Below, in pieces: positions 1-7,206 of a stretch of DNA of 12,977 nt. The DNA lies in contig JBIOYQ010000188.1 of the NCBI GenBank assembly GCA_044870295.1, positions 1-12,977 on the forward strand, written 5' to 3'. A program made the translations under genes and the position numbers. The notes below the pieces were generated by a model. It had not been told where the DNA came from. It made no database searches and worked only from the letters and a program-made list of their open reading frames with translations. Numbering within the stretch: the stretch's first letter is position 1; each line of letters starts with the position of its first letter. The stretch is from AC-52 sp044870295. Lineage in GTDB: Bacteria; Actinomycetota; UBA4738.

Positions 1-1
1 T

Positions 2-1366
2 TCACGACTCTGGGCGCCGTGGCCATGCGGGACGATAGCCGGCCGCTTCCTCCCACAGGCGTGCCAGAGCCAGCAGCACCTCCTCGCCGCCGTCGGGCCC
101 GACCAGCGAGACGCCGATCGGCATCCCATCGGTGGACCGTCCCGCCGGGAGGTTCACCGCAGGGAGCCCCGCGAGGTTCACGGAGCTGGCCATGAAGCCG
201 GGCCCGACCCGATCGACCTCGACGGTCCTGCCGCGCCCGAGGTCGACCACCGACTGATCGGCGCGTGGGGCCGGATACGGCGTGGTCGGGATCACCAGCG
301 CTTCTGCCTCGGCCCGATCCAGTCGATCCCGATACCAGCGGCCGATCTCAGCGCGCCGCTTGGCGGCCGCCTCCCGCCGTTCCTGCGGGAGCGCCTCCCC
401 CCGCTCGAGCCAGGAACGCGGCTGCTCGGCCACCAGGCGGTGCCGCTCGGGGTCCCGGAGGGCGGGATGGGCGGCGGCGAACTCCGGGTAGCAGACGTGC
501 GTCCAGGTGCTCCTGGCGTCCTCGATGCCGGCGCCGTCGACCGACTCCACCTTCACGCTCGCGCCCGCGAACGTCCGGCCCACCGCTTCGACCGCCGAGG
601 CGACCTCCTCGTGGACGATGTCGGAGAAGAAGCCCTCCAGCACCGCGATCCGCCTGGGAGCGCGTGTGCCCGCCGTATCCCCCTGTCCGGACGAAGGCCG
701 TCCATCCATCGCGCGGAACAGCAGCTCGAGATCCGAGGCGGTCGCCGCCATCGGCCCGGGGCAGTCCATGGAGGGCGCGAGCGGCAGGAGCCCGTCGATG
801 GGAAGGCCGCCGTTGGTCGGCTTCAGTCCGAACGTGCCGCACATCGACGCCGGGATCCGGATCGATCCCCCTGTGTCCGAGCCCAGCGCCATGGGCACGA
901 TCCCAGCCGCCACGGCGGCCCCCGAACCGCCGCTGGAGCCCCCGGTCATCCGGGCGGGGTCCCACGGGTTCCCCGTGCGTCCGCACGCGGAGACGAGGTT
1001 CGTGCCGCCCGCGGCCAGCTCGTGCTGGTTCGTCTTCCCGATGAAGGCGAACCGCTCCCGGAGCCGCGCGATCACCGTCGCGTCGCGATCGGCCACCACC
1101 CCGCGATAGGCGGCACAGCATCCGGTGGTCTCCCGGCCCGCCACGTCGAACAGGTCCTTGACCGCGAGCGGGACTGGGTGGCGCCCATCGCCTTCGCCCA
1201 CCAGCACGTCCGCCCACAGTTGAGAGAACGCGTTCACCGACGGCTGCCACGCCTCGGCTCGCCGGAAGGACCGCTCGACCAGCTCGTCGGAGGTCACGTC
1301 ACCCGTCGCCAGGGCGGCGAGCATCTCGCCGGCGCTCTCCAGCTCGCCGTCCCGAAGCCCGCTCAT
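2..1366 (-). CDS. Amidase-signature (AS) family amidohydrolase
   Basis: This 454-residue protein is complete; its TGA stop is at 2-4. It is an amidase-signature hydrolase, a family that cleaves C-N amide bonds by a Ser-cisSer-Lys mechanism. The triad can be read directly: Lys70 in PLAVKDLFDVAG, cis-Ser144 in the Gly/Ser-rich loop at 140-150 (TGGSSGGSGA), and nucleophile Ser168 in DTGGSIRIP. The K-S and S-S spacings match the family, as does the length. There is no signal peptide, so it is probably cytoplasmic. The ATG lies one base after the stop of the upstream hydrolase and has no good Shine-Dalgarno, suggesting translational coupling. The substrate cannot be read from the sequence. A GatA role is unlikely because no gatB or gatC is nearby. 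Two adjacent Cys (83-84) follow the ETTG element. Confidence 0.93.
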   Translation of the reverse strand: MSGLRDGELESAGEMLAALATGDVTSDELVERSFRRAEAWQPSVNAFSQLWADVLVGEGDGRHPVPLAVKDLFDVAGRETTGCCAAYRGVVADRDATVIARLRERFAFIGKTNQHELAAGGTNLVSACGRTGNPWDPARMTGGSSGGSGAAVAAGIVPMALGSDTGGSIRIPASMCGTFGLKPTNGGLPIDGLLPLAPSMDCPGPMAATASDLELLFRAMDGRPSSGQGDTAGTRAPRRIAVLEGFFSDIVHEEVASAVEAVGRTFAGASVKVESVDGAGIEDARSTWTHVCYPEFAAAHPALRDPERHRLVAEQPRSWLERGEALPQERREAAAKRRAEIGRWYRDRLDRAEAEALVIPTTPYPAPRADQSVVDLGRGRTVEVDRVGPGFMASSVNLAGLPAVNLPAGRSTDGMPIGVSLVGPDGGEEVLLALARLWEEAAGYRPAWPRRPES

Positions 1367-1367
1367 C

Positions 1368-2147
1368 TCACGCCAGCATGAACGCTCGCACCCGTTCGAC
1401 GAGCTGCGGGATGGACGCGTACATGGAGGTGCCGTCCTCGAACATGATCAGCTCGGCGTTCGGCATGATCTCGGCCAGCACGCGCCCCACCTCGGCGGGA
1501 TGGATGACGTCCCCTTCCTGACAGATCACGAGCGTGGGCGCGGTCACGCGGCGCATCTGCTCGCGGTCCTCCAGCGGCCAGTCTTCGATGACCTCTCGGA
1601 TCGCGCGCGGCACGCCCTCCACGTTGAGGTCGGCCATCCTCTGCCGGTCGAAGTCACGCAGCCATGGATACTGGAGATACGCGTCCACGCGGTCGGGCTC
1701 GCTCATCAAGGCCTCCACGGCATCGTCGAGGGAACGGCCCTCCACCAACGACGCGGTCCTCTCCAGGCGCTCCTTGTACTGGAACGGCCGGTCGAGTCCG
1801 GCGGGCAGCAGGAACACCAGCTTCCGGAACCGATCCGGCTCCCGGGCGACCAGGTGGGCGATCGCCCCGGCTCCGAGCGACGTGCCGAACGCCAGCTCCG
1901 CGCCATAGGCGTCGGCGACGGCCTCGACGTCCCGAGCGAAGTCCGAGAACCGGTACCCGTGCTCCGGCGACGAGCTGTGGCCGTGGCCCCGGAAGCAGAA
2001 CCGGACCTTCGTGCCCGGAACGTAGGGCGTGAGCAGGGCCAGCTCTCGGCACGAGTTCGTCAGGCCGTGGGCCAGGACGGTCACCGGTACTCCTTCGCCG
2101 TCGACCTCCACGTGGAGGCGGACGTCGTCGGTCAGGACCTCAGGCAC
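1368..2147 (-). CDS. Alpha/beta-fold hydrolase lacking the usual C-terminal catalytic His
   Basis: The 259-residue protein starts with GTG and has an alpha/beta-hydrolase core. The HG oxyanion element is at 27-28, the FRGHGHS turn at 52-58, and the nucleophile elbow GTSLGA places Ser90. A GDVIHP segment puts the acid at about Asp213. At the C-terminus, where family members carry GH followed by a P-x-F helix, this protein reads EDGTSMYASIPQLVERV (237-253), with Thr240/Ser241 where His is expected. There is no other His after His216. It may therefore be inactive, use an altered mechanism, or act in binding. No clear Shine-Dalgarno precedes the GTG. The gene starts 18 bases after the DUF4328 gene and ends one base before the amidase, so the three probably form an operon. 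The fold assignment is firm; substrate and activity are unknown. Confidence 0.88.
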   Translation of the reverse strand: MPEVLTDDVRLHVEVDGEGVPVTVLAHGLTNSCRELALLTPYVPGTKVRFCFRGHGHSSSPEHGYRFSDFARDVEAVADAYGAELAFGTSLGAGAIAHLVAREPDRFRKLVFLLPAGLDRPFQYKERLERTASLVEGRSLDDAVEALMSEPDRVDAYLQYPWLRDFDRQRMADLNVEGVPRAIREVIEDWPLEDREQMRRVTAPTLVICQEGDVIHPAEVGRVLAEIMPNAELIMFEDGTSMYASIPQLVERVRAFMLA

Positions 2148-2165
2148 GGTGCGGGCGAGCGGCGC

Positions 2166-3734
2166 TCACGCGGTCTGGGCCGCGAAGCTGCGTCTCCACG
2201 CCGCCACGCGTTCCCGTTTCTTCGCCTGGCGGTCGTCGATGGACCGGAGGAGCAGGATGGCCAGCACGCCCCACGCGATGAAGCACAGGTTGCCGGCGAT
2301 GAAGAGCCATCCCTCCACCCGCAGGTCCTGGACGGAGGGCACGGTGCTGAAGAACGCCGCGCCGGTCTGGAACAAGGCTTGCGACAGCAGCCGCCCCCCC
2401 CACCACAGACCAAGCAGCGGGGTTGCTCGGCGGCTGATCCAATCGATGGAGCCGGCCTCCGGGTCGCTGGCCTTCCACAGCTCCCGAGTGGTCAGGAACG
2501 GCATGACGATGTTCGCGAAGGGGATGAGCCACCAGCCCACCGCCCAACCAGGCGAGTACTTCAGCTCACCGGCGCCGAGCGCTCGGATGTTCGCATGGGC
2601 GCGGTACTGCCAGATGAGCCACAGGATGCCGGTGACCAGGATGAAGTAGATGAGGGACCGGTCGACGTTCACGGCCACTTCCCTGCTGTCGAGCACCTCC
2701 GCCCCGGCTTTCGTTCCCCGCACGAAGCTACTGATGTCCGCGAGGTGCCCGCCCCACAGACCGGCGGACACCAGCGCCATCACCATCGACAGGGAGATCA
2801 GCACAACCATCCACATCACCAGTGTGTGGCCCGATTTGAACTCGCCCTGGAACGAGCTGCGGAGATCGGGCGCAGTGGTGGCCTGGGGCACCTCGACGGC
2901 TCTGGGCTCCCATGCGGTGAAGCGGTTCCACGCCTCGGTCCACCCCTGGTCCGATCGAGGAAACCGTTCCACCGGTCCGCCCGGGGTCTCGCGATCCCAG
3001 ATGCCGAAGAAGTCGGCACCGTAGCCCAGGATGTACCGAACGCCCGAGTGGCTGAATCGAACGGCACCCTCGCCGATACGAGGCCCGGCTGGTTCGCTGG
3101 TCGATGCTCCGGAGGGTGCTCCTTGGGTGGGCTCCGCGGTCATGGGAAGAGCGGTCGCGCCCGCGACGCCACCTCCCTCCCCAGCGGAGGGACCACCGCC
3201 GATGTCCGAGGGCGTCGCCGTCGACGACGGTGCGGGCACCTCGACGGCGTTGGGCTCCAGGTTGTGGTACCGGTTCCACGCGTCGGCCCATCCCTGGTCC
3301 GACCGAGGGAACCGTTCCACCGGGCCCCCGGGACGGTCGCGTTCCCAGATCCCGAAGAAGTCGTTGCCGTACCCGAGGACGTAGCGGTACCCGGAGTAGC
3401 TGAACCGAAGGGCTCCCTCGCCGGGCCGGGCACTCGTCGCGGGACCGGAGGGAGGAGGCTCACCCGAGGCAGGCGCCGACGTGGGCTCCCGCGTCGTCGG
3501 TGGATTCGCCGCCTCAGGTGTCACGTCTTCGGGGGTACCGGCGGCCGGCGGTTCCTCACCCTCCAGACGGGCCCACGCCGGGGTGAGCGGAGGCGGGGTG
3601 ACGATCGGCGGCTGTGCCGATCCGGCTGCGGTCCCCTCCCCCGATTCCGGCGTGCCTTTGAGGTCGCTCAGGCAGTACCGGCACTTGATCGCTTCGTCCT
3701 GGATCAACTCGGCGCAGTACGGGCACTTCTTCAA
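2166..3734 (-). CDS. Zinc-ribbon / duplicated module / DUF4328 multipass membrane protein
   Basis: I start this 522-residue protein at TTG 3734 because GGGGGAGG lies 7 bases upstream and the zinc ribbon then begins at residue 2. A further in-frame TTG at 3794 has no such site. Order of parts: a zinc ribbon with CxxC pairs (Cys4, Cys7, Cys18, Cys21); a Pro/Ala/Ser/Thr-rich linker to about 105; a 62-residue module (106-167); a second linker; a second copy (222-283); and a C-terminal DUF4328-type region with five predicted membrane segments near 304-325, 359-377, 395-413, 437-460 and 474-497. The DUF4328 hallmarks are WQYRAHANIRALG and a Pro-x-Trp stretch before WWLIPFANIVMPF. The modules are probably cytosolic, together with the ribbon. 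The function of DUF4328 is not established; a sensing or scaffolding role is only inference. Hydrolase and amidase genes follow closely. Confidence 0.88.
   Translation of the reverse strand: MKKCPYCAELIQDEAIKCRYCLSDLKGTPESGEGTAAGSAQPPIVTPPPLTPAWARLEGEEPPAAGTPEDVTPEAANPPTTREPTSAPASGEPPPSGPATSARPGEGALRFSYSGYRYVLGYGNDFFGIWERDRPGGPVERFPRSDQGWADAWNRYHNLEPNAVEVPAPSSTATPSDIGGGPSAGEGGGVAGATALPMTAEPTQGAPSGASTSEPAGPRIGEGAVRFSHSGVRYILGYGADFFGIWDRETPGGPVERFPRSDQGWTEAWNRFTAWEPRAVEVPQATTAPDLRSSFQGEFKSGHTLVMWMVVLISLSMVMALVSAGLWGGHLADISSFVRGTKAGAEVLDSREVAVNVDRSLIYFILVTGILWLIWQYRAHANIRALGAGELKYSPGWAVGWWLIPFANIVMPFLTTRELWKASDPEAGSIDWISRRATPLLGLWWGGRLLSQALFQTGAAFFSTVPSVQDLRVEGWLFIAGNLCFIAWGVLAILLLRSIDDRQAKKRERVAAWRRSFAAQTA
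2886..3071 (-). repeat. Second copy of the 62-residue module inside the DUF4328 gene
   Basis: This copy encodes residues 222-283 of the DUF4328 protein. It aligns without gaps to the copy at 3234-3419, with 47 of 62 residues identical by hand count. The shared core is LGYG, DFFGIW, the block PGGPVERFPRSDQGW, and then AWNR. It lies directly upstream of the first membrane segment. Confidence 0.9.
3234..3419 (-). repeat. First copy of the 62-residue module inside the DUF4328 gene
   Basis: This copy encodes residues 106-167, between the two Pro/Ser/Thr-rich linkers. It is offset from the other copy by exactly 348 bases. The 19-residue central block from PGGPV to SDQGW is nearly invariant between copies, while the C-terminal third (YHNL versus FTAW) diverges. 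Ancient duplication under constraint fits better than a recent copying event. Confidence 0.9.
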
Positions 3735-3741
3735 CGAAGGA

Positions 3742-3749
3742 CCTCCCCC
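3742..3749 (-). promoter_or_regulatory. Ribosome binding site deciding the TTG start of the DUF4328 gene
   Basis: GGGGGAGG lies 7 bases upstream of TTG 3734. No comparable site precedes the longer reading from TTG 3794. The shorter protein begins right at the zinc ribbon, as expected. Confidence 0.7.
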
Positions 3750-3765
3750 GACGGCACGGGCTCCG

Positions 3766-3794
3766 AGCGTAACCCGTTTCCCCGCCGCCACCAA
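3766..3794 (-). promoter_or_regulatory. Candidate sigma-70-type promoter for the DUF4328-hydrolase-amidase operon
   Basis: On the minus strand TTGGTG (3794-3789) is followed by exactly 17 bases and then TACGCT (3771-3766). Transcription would start near 3759, giving a leader of about 25 bases that contains the GGGGGAGG ribosome site. This supports the TTG start at 3734. The call rests on pattern matching only. Confidence 0.45.
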
Positions 3795-3807
3795 GCCGCG
3801 CTGAGCG

Positions 3808-5646
3808 CTATCGAAGCGCGCCTCGAACGGTCCGCGCGATCTTCCCCGCGGAGATGCCTGCCCAGTCGCGCAGCTCCTCCGGCGTGCCCGACCCCGGCAT
3901 CTTCGTCACCGCCAGCTTGATCACGGCGCCGGAGAGCGGCGCCCCGCCCGACGAGACGGCCTCCAGGGCGGCGTCTCCCAGCCCTCCCTCGATCCAATGG
4001 TCCTCCACCACGACCAGCAGTCCGGTCTCCTCGAGGGCGGCGCGCAGGGTGCGTCGATCCATCGGCTTCACCGAGTATGCGTCGACCACCCTGACCGTGA
4101 TGCCGTCCTCCGACAGCTGGTCGGCGGCCTTCAGGGCTTCGAACACGGTCACGCCCGCGCCGACGATCGTGGCGTCGTCGTGGTCGCTCGAGCGGAGCAC
4201 CTTGCTGCCACCGACGGGGAATGCCTCGCCCGGGTCGTACAGCTTCGGCGTCTTCTCGCGGGTCGACCGGAGGTACGAGATGCCGTCCCGCTCCACCATC
4301 TCGGCCACGAGCTTGGCCGTGGCGTTGCCGTCCGCCGGATACAGCACCGTCGATCCGGCCACGGCGCGCATCATGGCCAGGTCCTCCAGCGCCATCTGAG
4401 AAGGACCGTCCTCCCCGATCGAGACGCCGGCGTGCGAGCCGCACAGCCGAAGGTTGGCCCGGCTGACCGCCGCCATGCGGATGAAGTCGTAGGCGCGCGT
4501 GAGGAAGGCGGCGAACGTCGCGGCGAAGGGGATCTTCTCCAGGGCCTGCAGCCCCACGGCGGCACCCAGCATGTTCTGTTCGCCGATGTACATCTCGAAG
4601 AACCGGTCCGGGGCGGCCTTCTGGAAGTCCTCCGTGTGCGTCGAGTTGGACACCTCACCGTCCAGGACGACCAGGTCGGTCACAACCGGCGCGAGAGCGG
4701 CGAGTGCCTCGCCGAACGCCTTCCGTGTGGCGATGTCCCCGTCGTACGTGGGCACGGTGGCGCCGGTCAGGTCCACCGCCGGTTCTCGGGAGACGTGGTC
4801 CGGCTTCGGCGGCGTGATGGCGATGGTGCGTTCCCCGCCGAGCTCCTCGATCGCCTGCTTCGCCTGCTGCTCGTCCAAGGCCTTGCCATGCCAGCCATCG
4901 GCATCCGCAAGGAACGAGACCCCGTGGCCCTTGACCGTCCGCGCAACGATCAGGGTGGGACCGTCACCGTCCTCCGCCTCGCGATACGCCTGGTCGATCT
5001 GGCGGACATCGTGACCGTCGATCTGGATCGCCCGCCACCCGAACGCCTCGGCCCGCCGTACGTACTTCTCGCCGTCCCACTGGAGCATGGTCGGCCCGCG
5101 CTGCCCCAGCCGGTTCATGTCGAGGATCCCGATCAGATTCCGCACCTGGTGGAAGGAGGCGTTCGCCATGGCCTCCCACACGGACCCCTCCACGATCTCC
5201 GAGTCACCCATCAGGACCCACGTCCGCCCGGGCAGCTCGTCCAAGCGCATGGCGAGGGCCATGCCCAGACCGATCGGCAACCCCTGCCCCAGCGAGCCGG
5301 TGGCCACGTCCACCCACGGCATCTCGGGAACCGGCGCGGGGTGGCCCTGGAGCGGACTGCCGAGCTTGCGGAACGAGAGCAGCTCCTCGTCGCTGACGGC
5401 GCCGACCGCCTTCAGCACGGCGTACATCAGCGGGGACGCGTGTCCCTTCGACAGCACGAACCGATCGTTGCCGAGGTTCTTCGGATCGTCGACGTCGAAC
5501 CGGAGGTGGTCCGAGAACAGCACCGCGGCGAGATGGGCGGCCGACATGGACGAGGTCGGATGCCCGGACGCGGCTGCGGTCGACGCCCGGATGCTGTCGA
5601 CGCAGAGCTGGGCAGCCAGCTCGTTCCACTCCTGCACCTTGTCCAT
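3808..5646 (-). CDS. tkt: Transketolase, single-chain short (animal-like) type
   Basis: Transketolase moves two-carbon ketol units between sugar phosphates in the non-oxidative pentose-phosphate pathway, using thiamine diphosphate (ThDP). I start at ATG 5646 (612 residues) because AGGAGG lies 8 bases upstream; the alternative GTG at 5652 would be only 2 bases from it. Numbered from this ATG, expected residues are His29 (SGHPTSS), His69 (SKGHASP), His102, the ThDP/metal motif GDSE (147-150) with Asn178, His253 (WHGK), catalytic Glu356 (GEQNM), and SHAGVSIGEDGPSQMALEDL with His405. Length and many blocks (NRLGQ, ATRKAFGEAL, EDGPSQM) resemble vertebrate TKT more than the longer bacterial TktA type. 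The usual GDG is GDS here. A separate N- and C-half gene pair, as in some bacteria, is excluded because both halves are fused. No transaldolase is adjacent; zwf is about 5 kb away. Confidence 0.94.
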   Translation of the reverse strand: MDKVQEWNELAAQLCVDSIRASTAAASGHPTSSMSAAHLAAVLFSDHLRFDVDDPKNLGNDRFVLSKGHASPLMYAVLKAVGAVSDEELLSFRKLGSPLQGHPAPVPEMPWVDVATGSLGQGLPIGLGMALAMRLDELPGRTWVLMGDSEIVEGSVWEAMANASFHQVRNLIGILDMNRLGQRGPTMLQWDGEKYVRRAEAFGWRAIQIDGHDVRQIDQAYREAEDGDGPTLIVARTVKGHGVSFLADADGWHGKALDEQQAKQAIEELGGERTIAITPPKPDHVSREPAVDLTGATVPTYDGDIATRKAFGEALAALAPVVTDLVVLDGEVSNSTHTEDFQKAAPDRFFEMYIGEQNMLGAAVGLQALEKIPFAATFAAFLTRAYDFIRMAAVSRANLRLCGSHAGVSIGEDGPSQMALEDLAMMRAVAGSTVLYPADGNATAKLVAEMVERDGISYLRSTREKTPKLYDPGEAFPVGGSKVLRSSDHDDATIVGAGVTVFEALKAADQLSEDGITVRVVDAYSVKPMDRRTLRAALEETGLLVVVEDHWIEGGLGDAALEAVSSGGAPLSGAVIKLAVTKMPGSGTPEELRDWAGISAGKIARTVRGALR

Positions 5647-5654
5647 GGTCACGG

Positions 5655-5660
5655 CCTCCT
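5655..5660 (-). promoter_or_regulatory. Ribosome binding site of transketolase
   Basis: AGGAGG has 8 bases of spacing to ATG 5646 but only 2 to the in-frame GTG at 5652. It therefore selects the ATG. Confidence 0.7.
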
Positions 5661-5694
5661 GGAGCGCCAGATCCGGTTCGTGTCCTGCTCGAAC

Positions 5695-5724
5695 ACATTA
5701 CCCGCAGGGCTCGGAAACCATGAA
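5695..5724 (-). promoter_or_regulatory. Candidate promoter for transketolase
   Basis: In the 101-base gap between the metallopeptidase stop and the transketolase start, the minus strand reads TTCATG (5724-5719), 18 bases, then TAATGT (5700-5695). The -10 fits TANNNT; the -35 is weak. Transketolase could equally be read through from the metallopeptidase gene. Confidence 0.3.
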
Positions 5725-5747
5725 GCCGGGCCCTTGCCGCGGATCGA

Positions 5748-6101
5748 CTAGCCCCAGCCGAGCTCGGTCAGCCGCTCGTCCGAGATGCCGAAGAAATGGG
5801 CGATCTCGTGAACGACCGTCTCGGCCACCAGGTCCTTCAACTCCTCTTCGTTCCGGGACGCCCCGACCAACGTGCTCCGGAACAGCGTGATGCGGTCGGG
5901 CAGGACGCCCGAGTAGCCCATCCCTCGGGCGGTCAGCGGGATCCCTTCGTACAGCCCGAGCAACCCCGGCTGGTCCTCCGGCGGCTGGGCTTCGACCAGG
6001 ACCTCCACGTTGTCCAACCGCTCCTGGATCCACGCGGGGAGTCCGTCCAACGCGCCGACGACCAGCTCCTCGAACCGCTTGGCGGATATCGCCTCCCTCA
6101 T
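5748..6101 (-). CDS. Small zincin-type metallopeptidase (PF06262-like)
   Basis: The protein has 117 residues and is the size of single-domain zincin-like metallopeptidases common in actinobacteria. The zinc motif HEIAHFFGISD has His98, Glu99 and His102, with Asp108 as a possible third ligand, followed by the typical ERL..LGW ending. The N-terminus (FEELVVGALDGLP, then NVEVLVE) also matches the family, which fixes ATG 6101; an open frame continues upstream but reads through the divergent gene. No signal peptide or membrane segment is visible, so it is likely cytoplasmic. The physiological substrate of this family is not known. No Shine-Dalgarno precedes the ATG, but CACAAT lies 8 bases upstream, so the mRNA may be leaderless. 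It is divergent from the LLM oxidoreductase and about 100 bases upstream of transketolase. Confidence 0.88.
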   Translation of the reverse strand: MREAISAKRFEELVVGALDGLPAWIQERLDNVEVLVEAQPPEDQPGLLGLYEGIPLTARGMGYSGVLPDRITLFRSTLVGASRNEEELKDLVAETVVHEIAHFFGISDERLTELGWG

Positions 6102-6109
6102 GAAGGGTG

Positions 6110-6115
6110 ATTGTG
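6110..6115 (-). promoter_or_regulatory. Possible -10 element giving a leaderless metallopeptidase mRNA
   Basis: CACAAT on the minus strand ends 8 bases before ATG 6101. Transcription would start at or next to the ATG, which would explain the absence of a Shine-Dalgarno. No convincing -35 is visible. Confidence 0.3.
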
Positions 6116-6117
6116 CC

Positions 6118-6147
6118 GTGAACGGCGGCGGCCGTGTGGGGTAGGGT
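6118..6147 (+). promoter_or_regulatory. Candidate promoter of the LLM oxidoreductase, near-leaderless
   Basis: GTGAAC (6118-6123), an 18-base spacer and TAGGGT (6142-6147) end 9 bases before ATG 6157. A start 6-9 bases after the -10 would leave little or no leader. No ribosome site is present between. Confidence 0.4.
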
Positions 6148-6156
6148 TCGAGCGCC

Positions 6157-7197
6157 ATGGCCGTGCACATCGGGATCGGGCTGTTCACCGCGCAGGTGCC
6201 GCCGGGCTCGGGGCGAACCTTCACGCAGGAATACCGGGAGATCATCGACCTGGTCCGGCTGGCGGAGACGCTGGGGTTCGAGTCGGCCTGGGTCAGCGAG
6301 CACCACGGCAGCGGGGACGGATACATGCCGTCACTGTTGCCCACGCTGGCGGCCTTCGCCGCCGCCACCGATCACATCCGGCTCGGCACGGGAGTCTTGC
6401 TGACGCCGTTCCACGATCCTCTGCGCATCGCCGAGGACGCGGCAACCGTGGACCTCATCTCGGGCGGCCGCCTGGTCCTGGGGCTCGGACTGGCGTGGCG
6501 CGAGGAGGAATTCAGGATGTTCGGCGTGCCGTTCAACGAACGGGTCCGGCGGACCGCGGAGACGATCGAGGTCCTCCGGCGCGCGTGGACGGGTGAGCGG
6601 TTCTCCTTCGACGGGAAGGTGTTCTCCTACGACCGCGTGCTGGTCTCACCGGCGCCCGAACGGGACGGCGCCATCCCCATCTGGCTGGGCGGCAGCGTCG
6701 AGCCGGCCATTCGGAGGGCGGGCCGCCTGGCCGACGGCTATATCCGAACGCGGGGCGGCGAGGTCGAGAAGATGCGCCGTGATGTGGGATGGGCCGACGA
6801 GGCCGCTCGCAAGGCCGGGCGCGACCCCACACCGCTGGCGTTCGCCCAGCTCCAGAACACGTTCGTCTGGGACGACGCCGACACCGCCTGGGAGATCGCG
6901 TCGAAGTACGTGCCGAACCAGCTCGGCATCTACGGCGGATGGGCGGCCGGCGGAGACACGCCAGATCAGGGGTTCCTGCTGGATCCGCCCGACGAAGAGA
7001 CCTTGCGCCGGTTGACGCCGACCGGCGACCCACAGGGCGTCATCCACGCCCTGCGGCCACTCGTCGAAGCCTTCGGTTCGCGCCGCGAGTTCCATCTCAT
7101 CGTCCGGCTGCACTATCCGGGCATGGACTTCGAGACGGCGTCGCACGCCATGGAGTTGTTCGCGGCCCGCGTGCTGCCCGGGCTGAAGGGCGACTGA
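6157..7197 (+). CDS. LLM-class flavin-dependent oxidoreductase (luciferase-like, probably F420-dependent)
   Basis: The 346-residue protein has the luciferase-like TIM-barrel pattern. An N-terminal beta strand IGIGLF is followed by a helix with AETLGFESAWVSEHH (EHH at 48-50), then RLGTGVLL (75-82), PLRIAEDAATVDLISGGRL (88-105), VLGLGLAW, and PIWLGG (174-179), followed by an Ala/Gly-rich helix and DGYI. This family uses FMN or coenzyme F420 to reduce or oxidise small molecules. Actinobacterial members of this shape are usually annotated as F420-dependent, but the cofactor is inferred from lineage, not seen. No signal peptide is present, so it is cytoplasmic. It is monocistronic, divergent from the metallopeptidase and convergent with the secreted protein, so its genomic context gives no clue to the substrate. 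Confidence 0.92.
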   Translation: MAVHIGIGLFTAQVPPGSGRTFTQEYREIIDLVRLAETLGFESAWVSEHHGSGDGYMPSLLPTLAAFAAATDHIRLGTGVLLTPFHDPLRIAEDAATVDLISGGRLVLGLGLAWREEEFRMFGVPFNERVRRTAETIEVLRRAWTGERFSFDGKVFSYDRVLVSPAPERDGAIPIWLGGSVEPAIRRAGRLADGYIRTRGGEVEKMRRDVGWADEAARKAGRDPTPLAFAQLQNTFVWDDADTAWEIASKYVPNQLGIYGGWAAGGDTPDQGFLLDPPDEETLRRLTPTGDPQGVIHALRPLVEAFGSRREFHLIVRLHYPGMDFETASHAMELFAARVLPGLKGD

Positions 7198-7206
7198 CTT
7201 CTTCCC

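Noticed and set aside
1500..3920. An 806-codon open frame on the plus strand
   Set aside because: It runs antisense across three convincing minus-strand genes, and its translation is Arg/Pro/Gly/His-rich with no domain. It is a by-product of high GC3.
3997..5751. A 584-codon open frame on the plus strand
   Set aside because: It is antisense to transketolase, which has every expected motif. The shadow has low-complexity composition.
5748..6368. A 206-residue reading of the metallopeptidase starting at 6368
   Set aside because: The extra 89 residues overlap the LLM oxidoreductase gene on the other strand. Family members begin close to ATG 6101.
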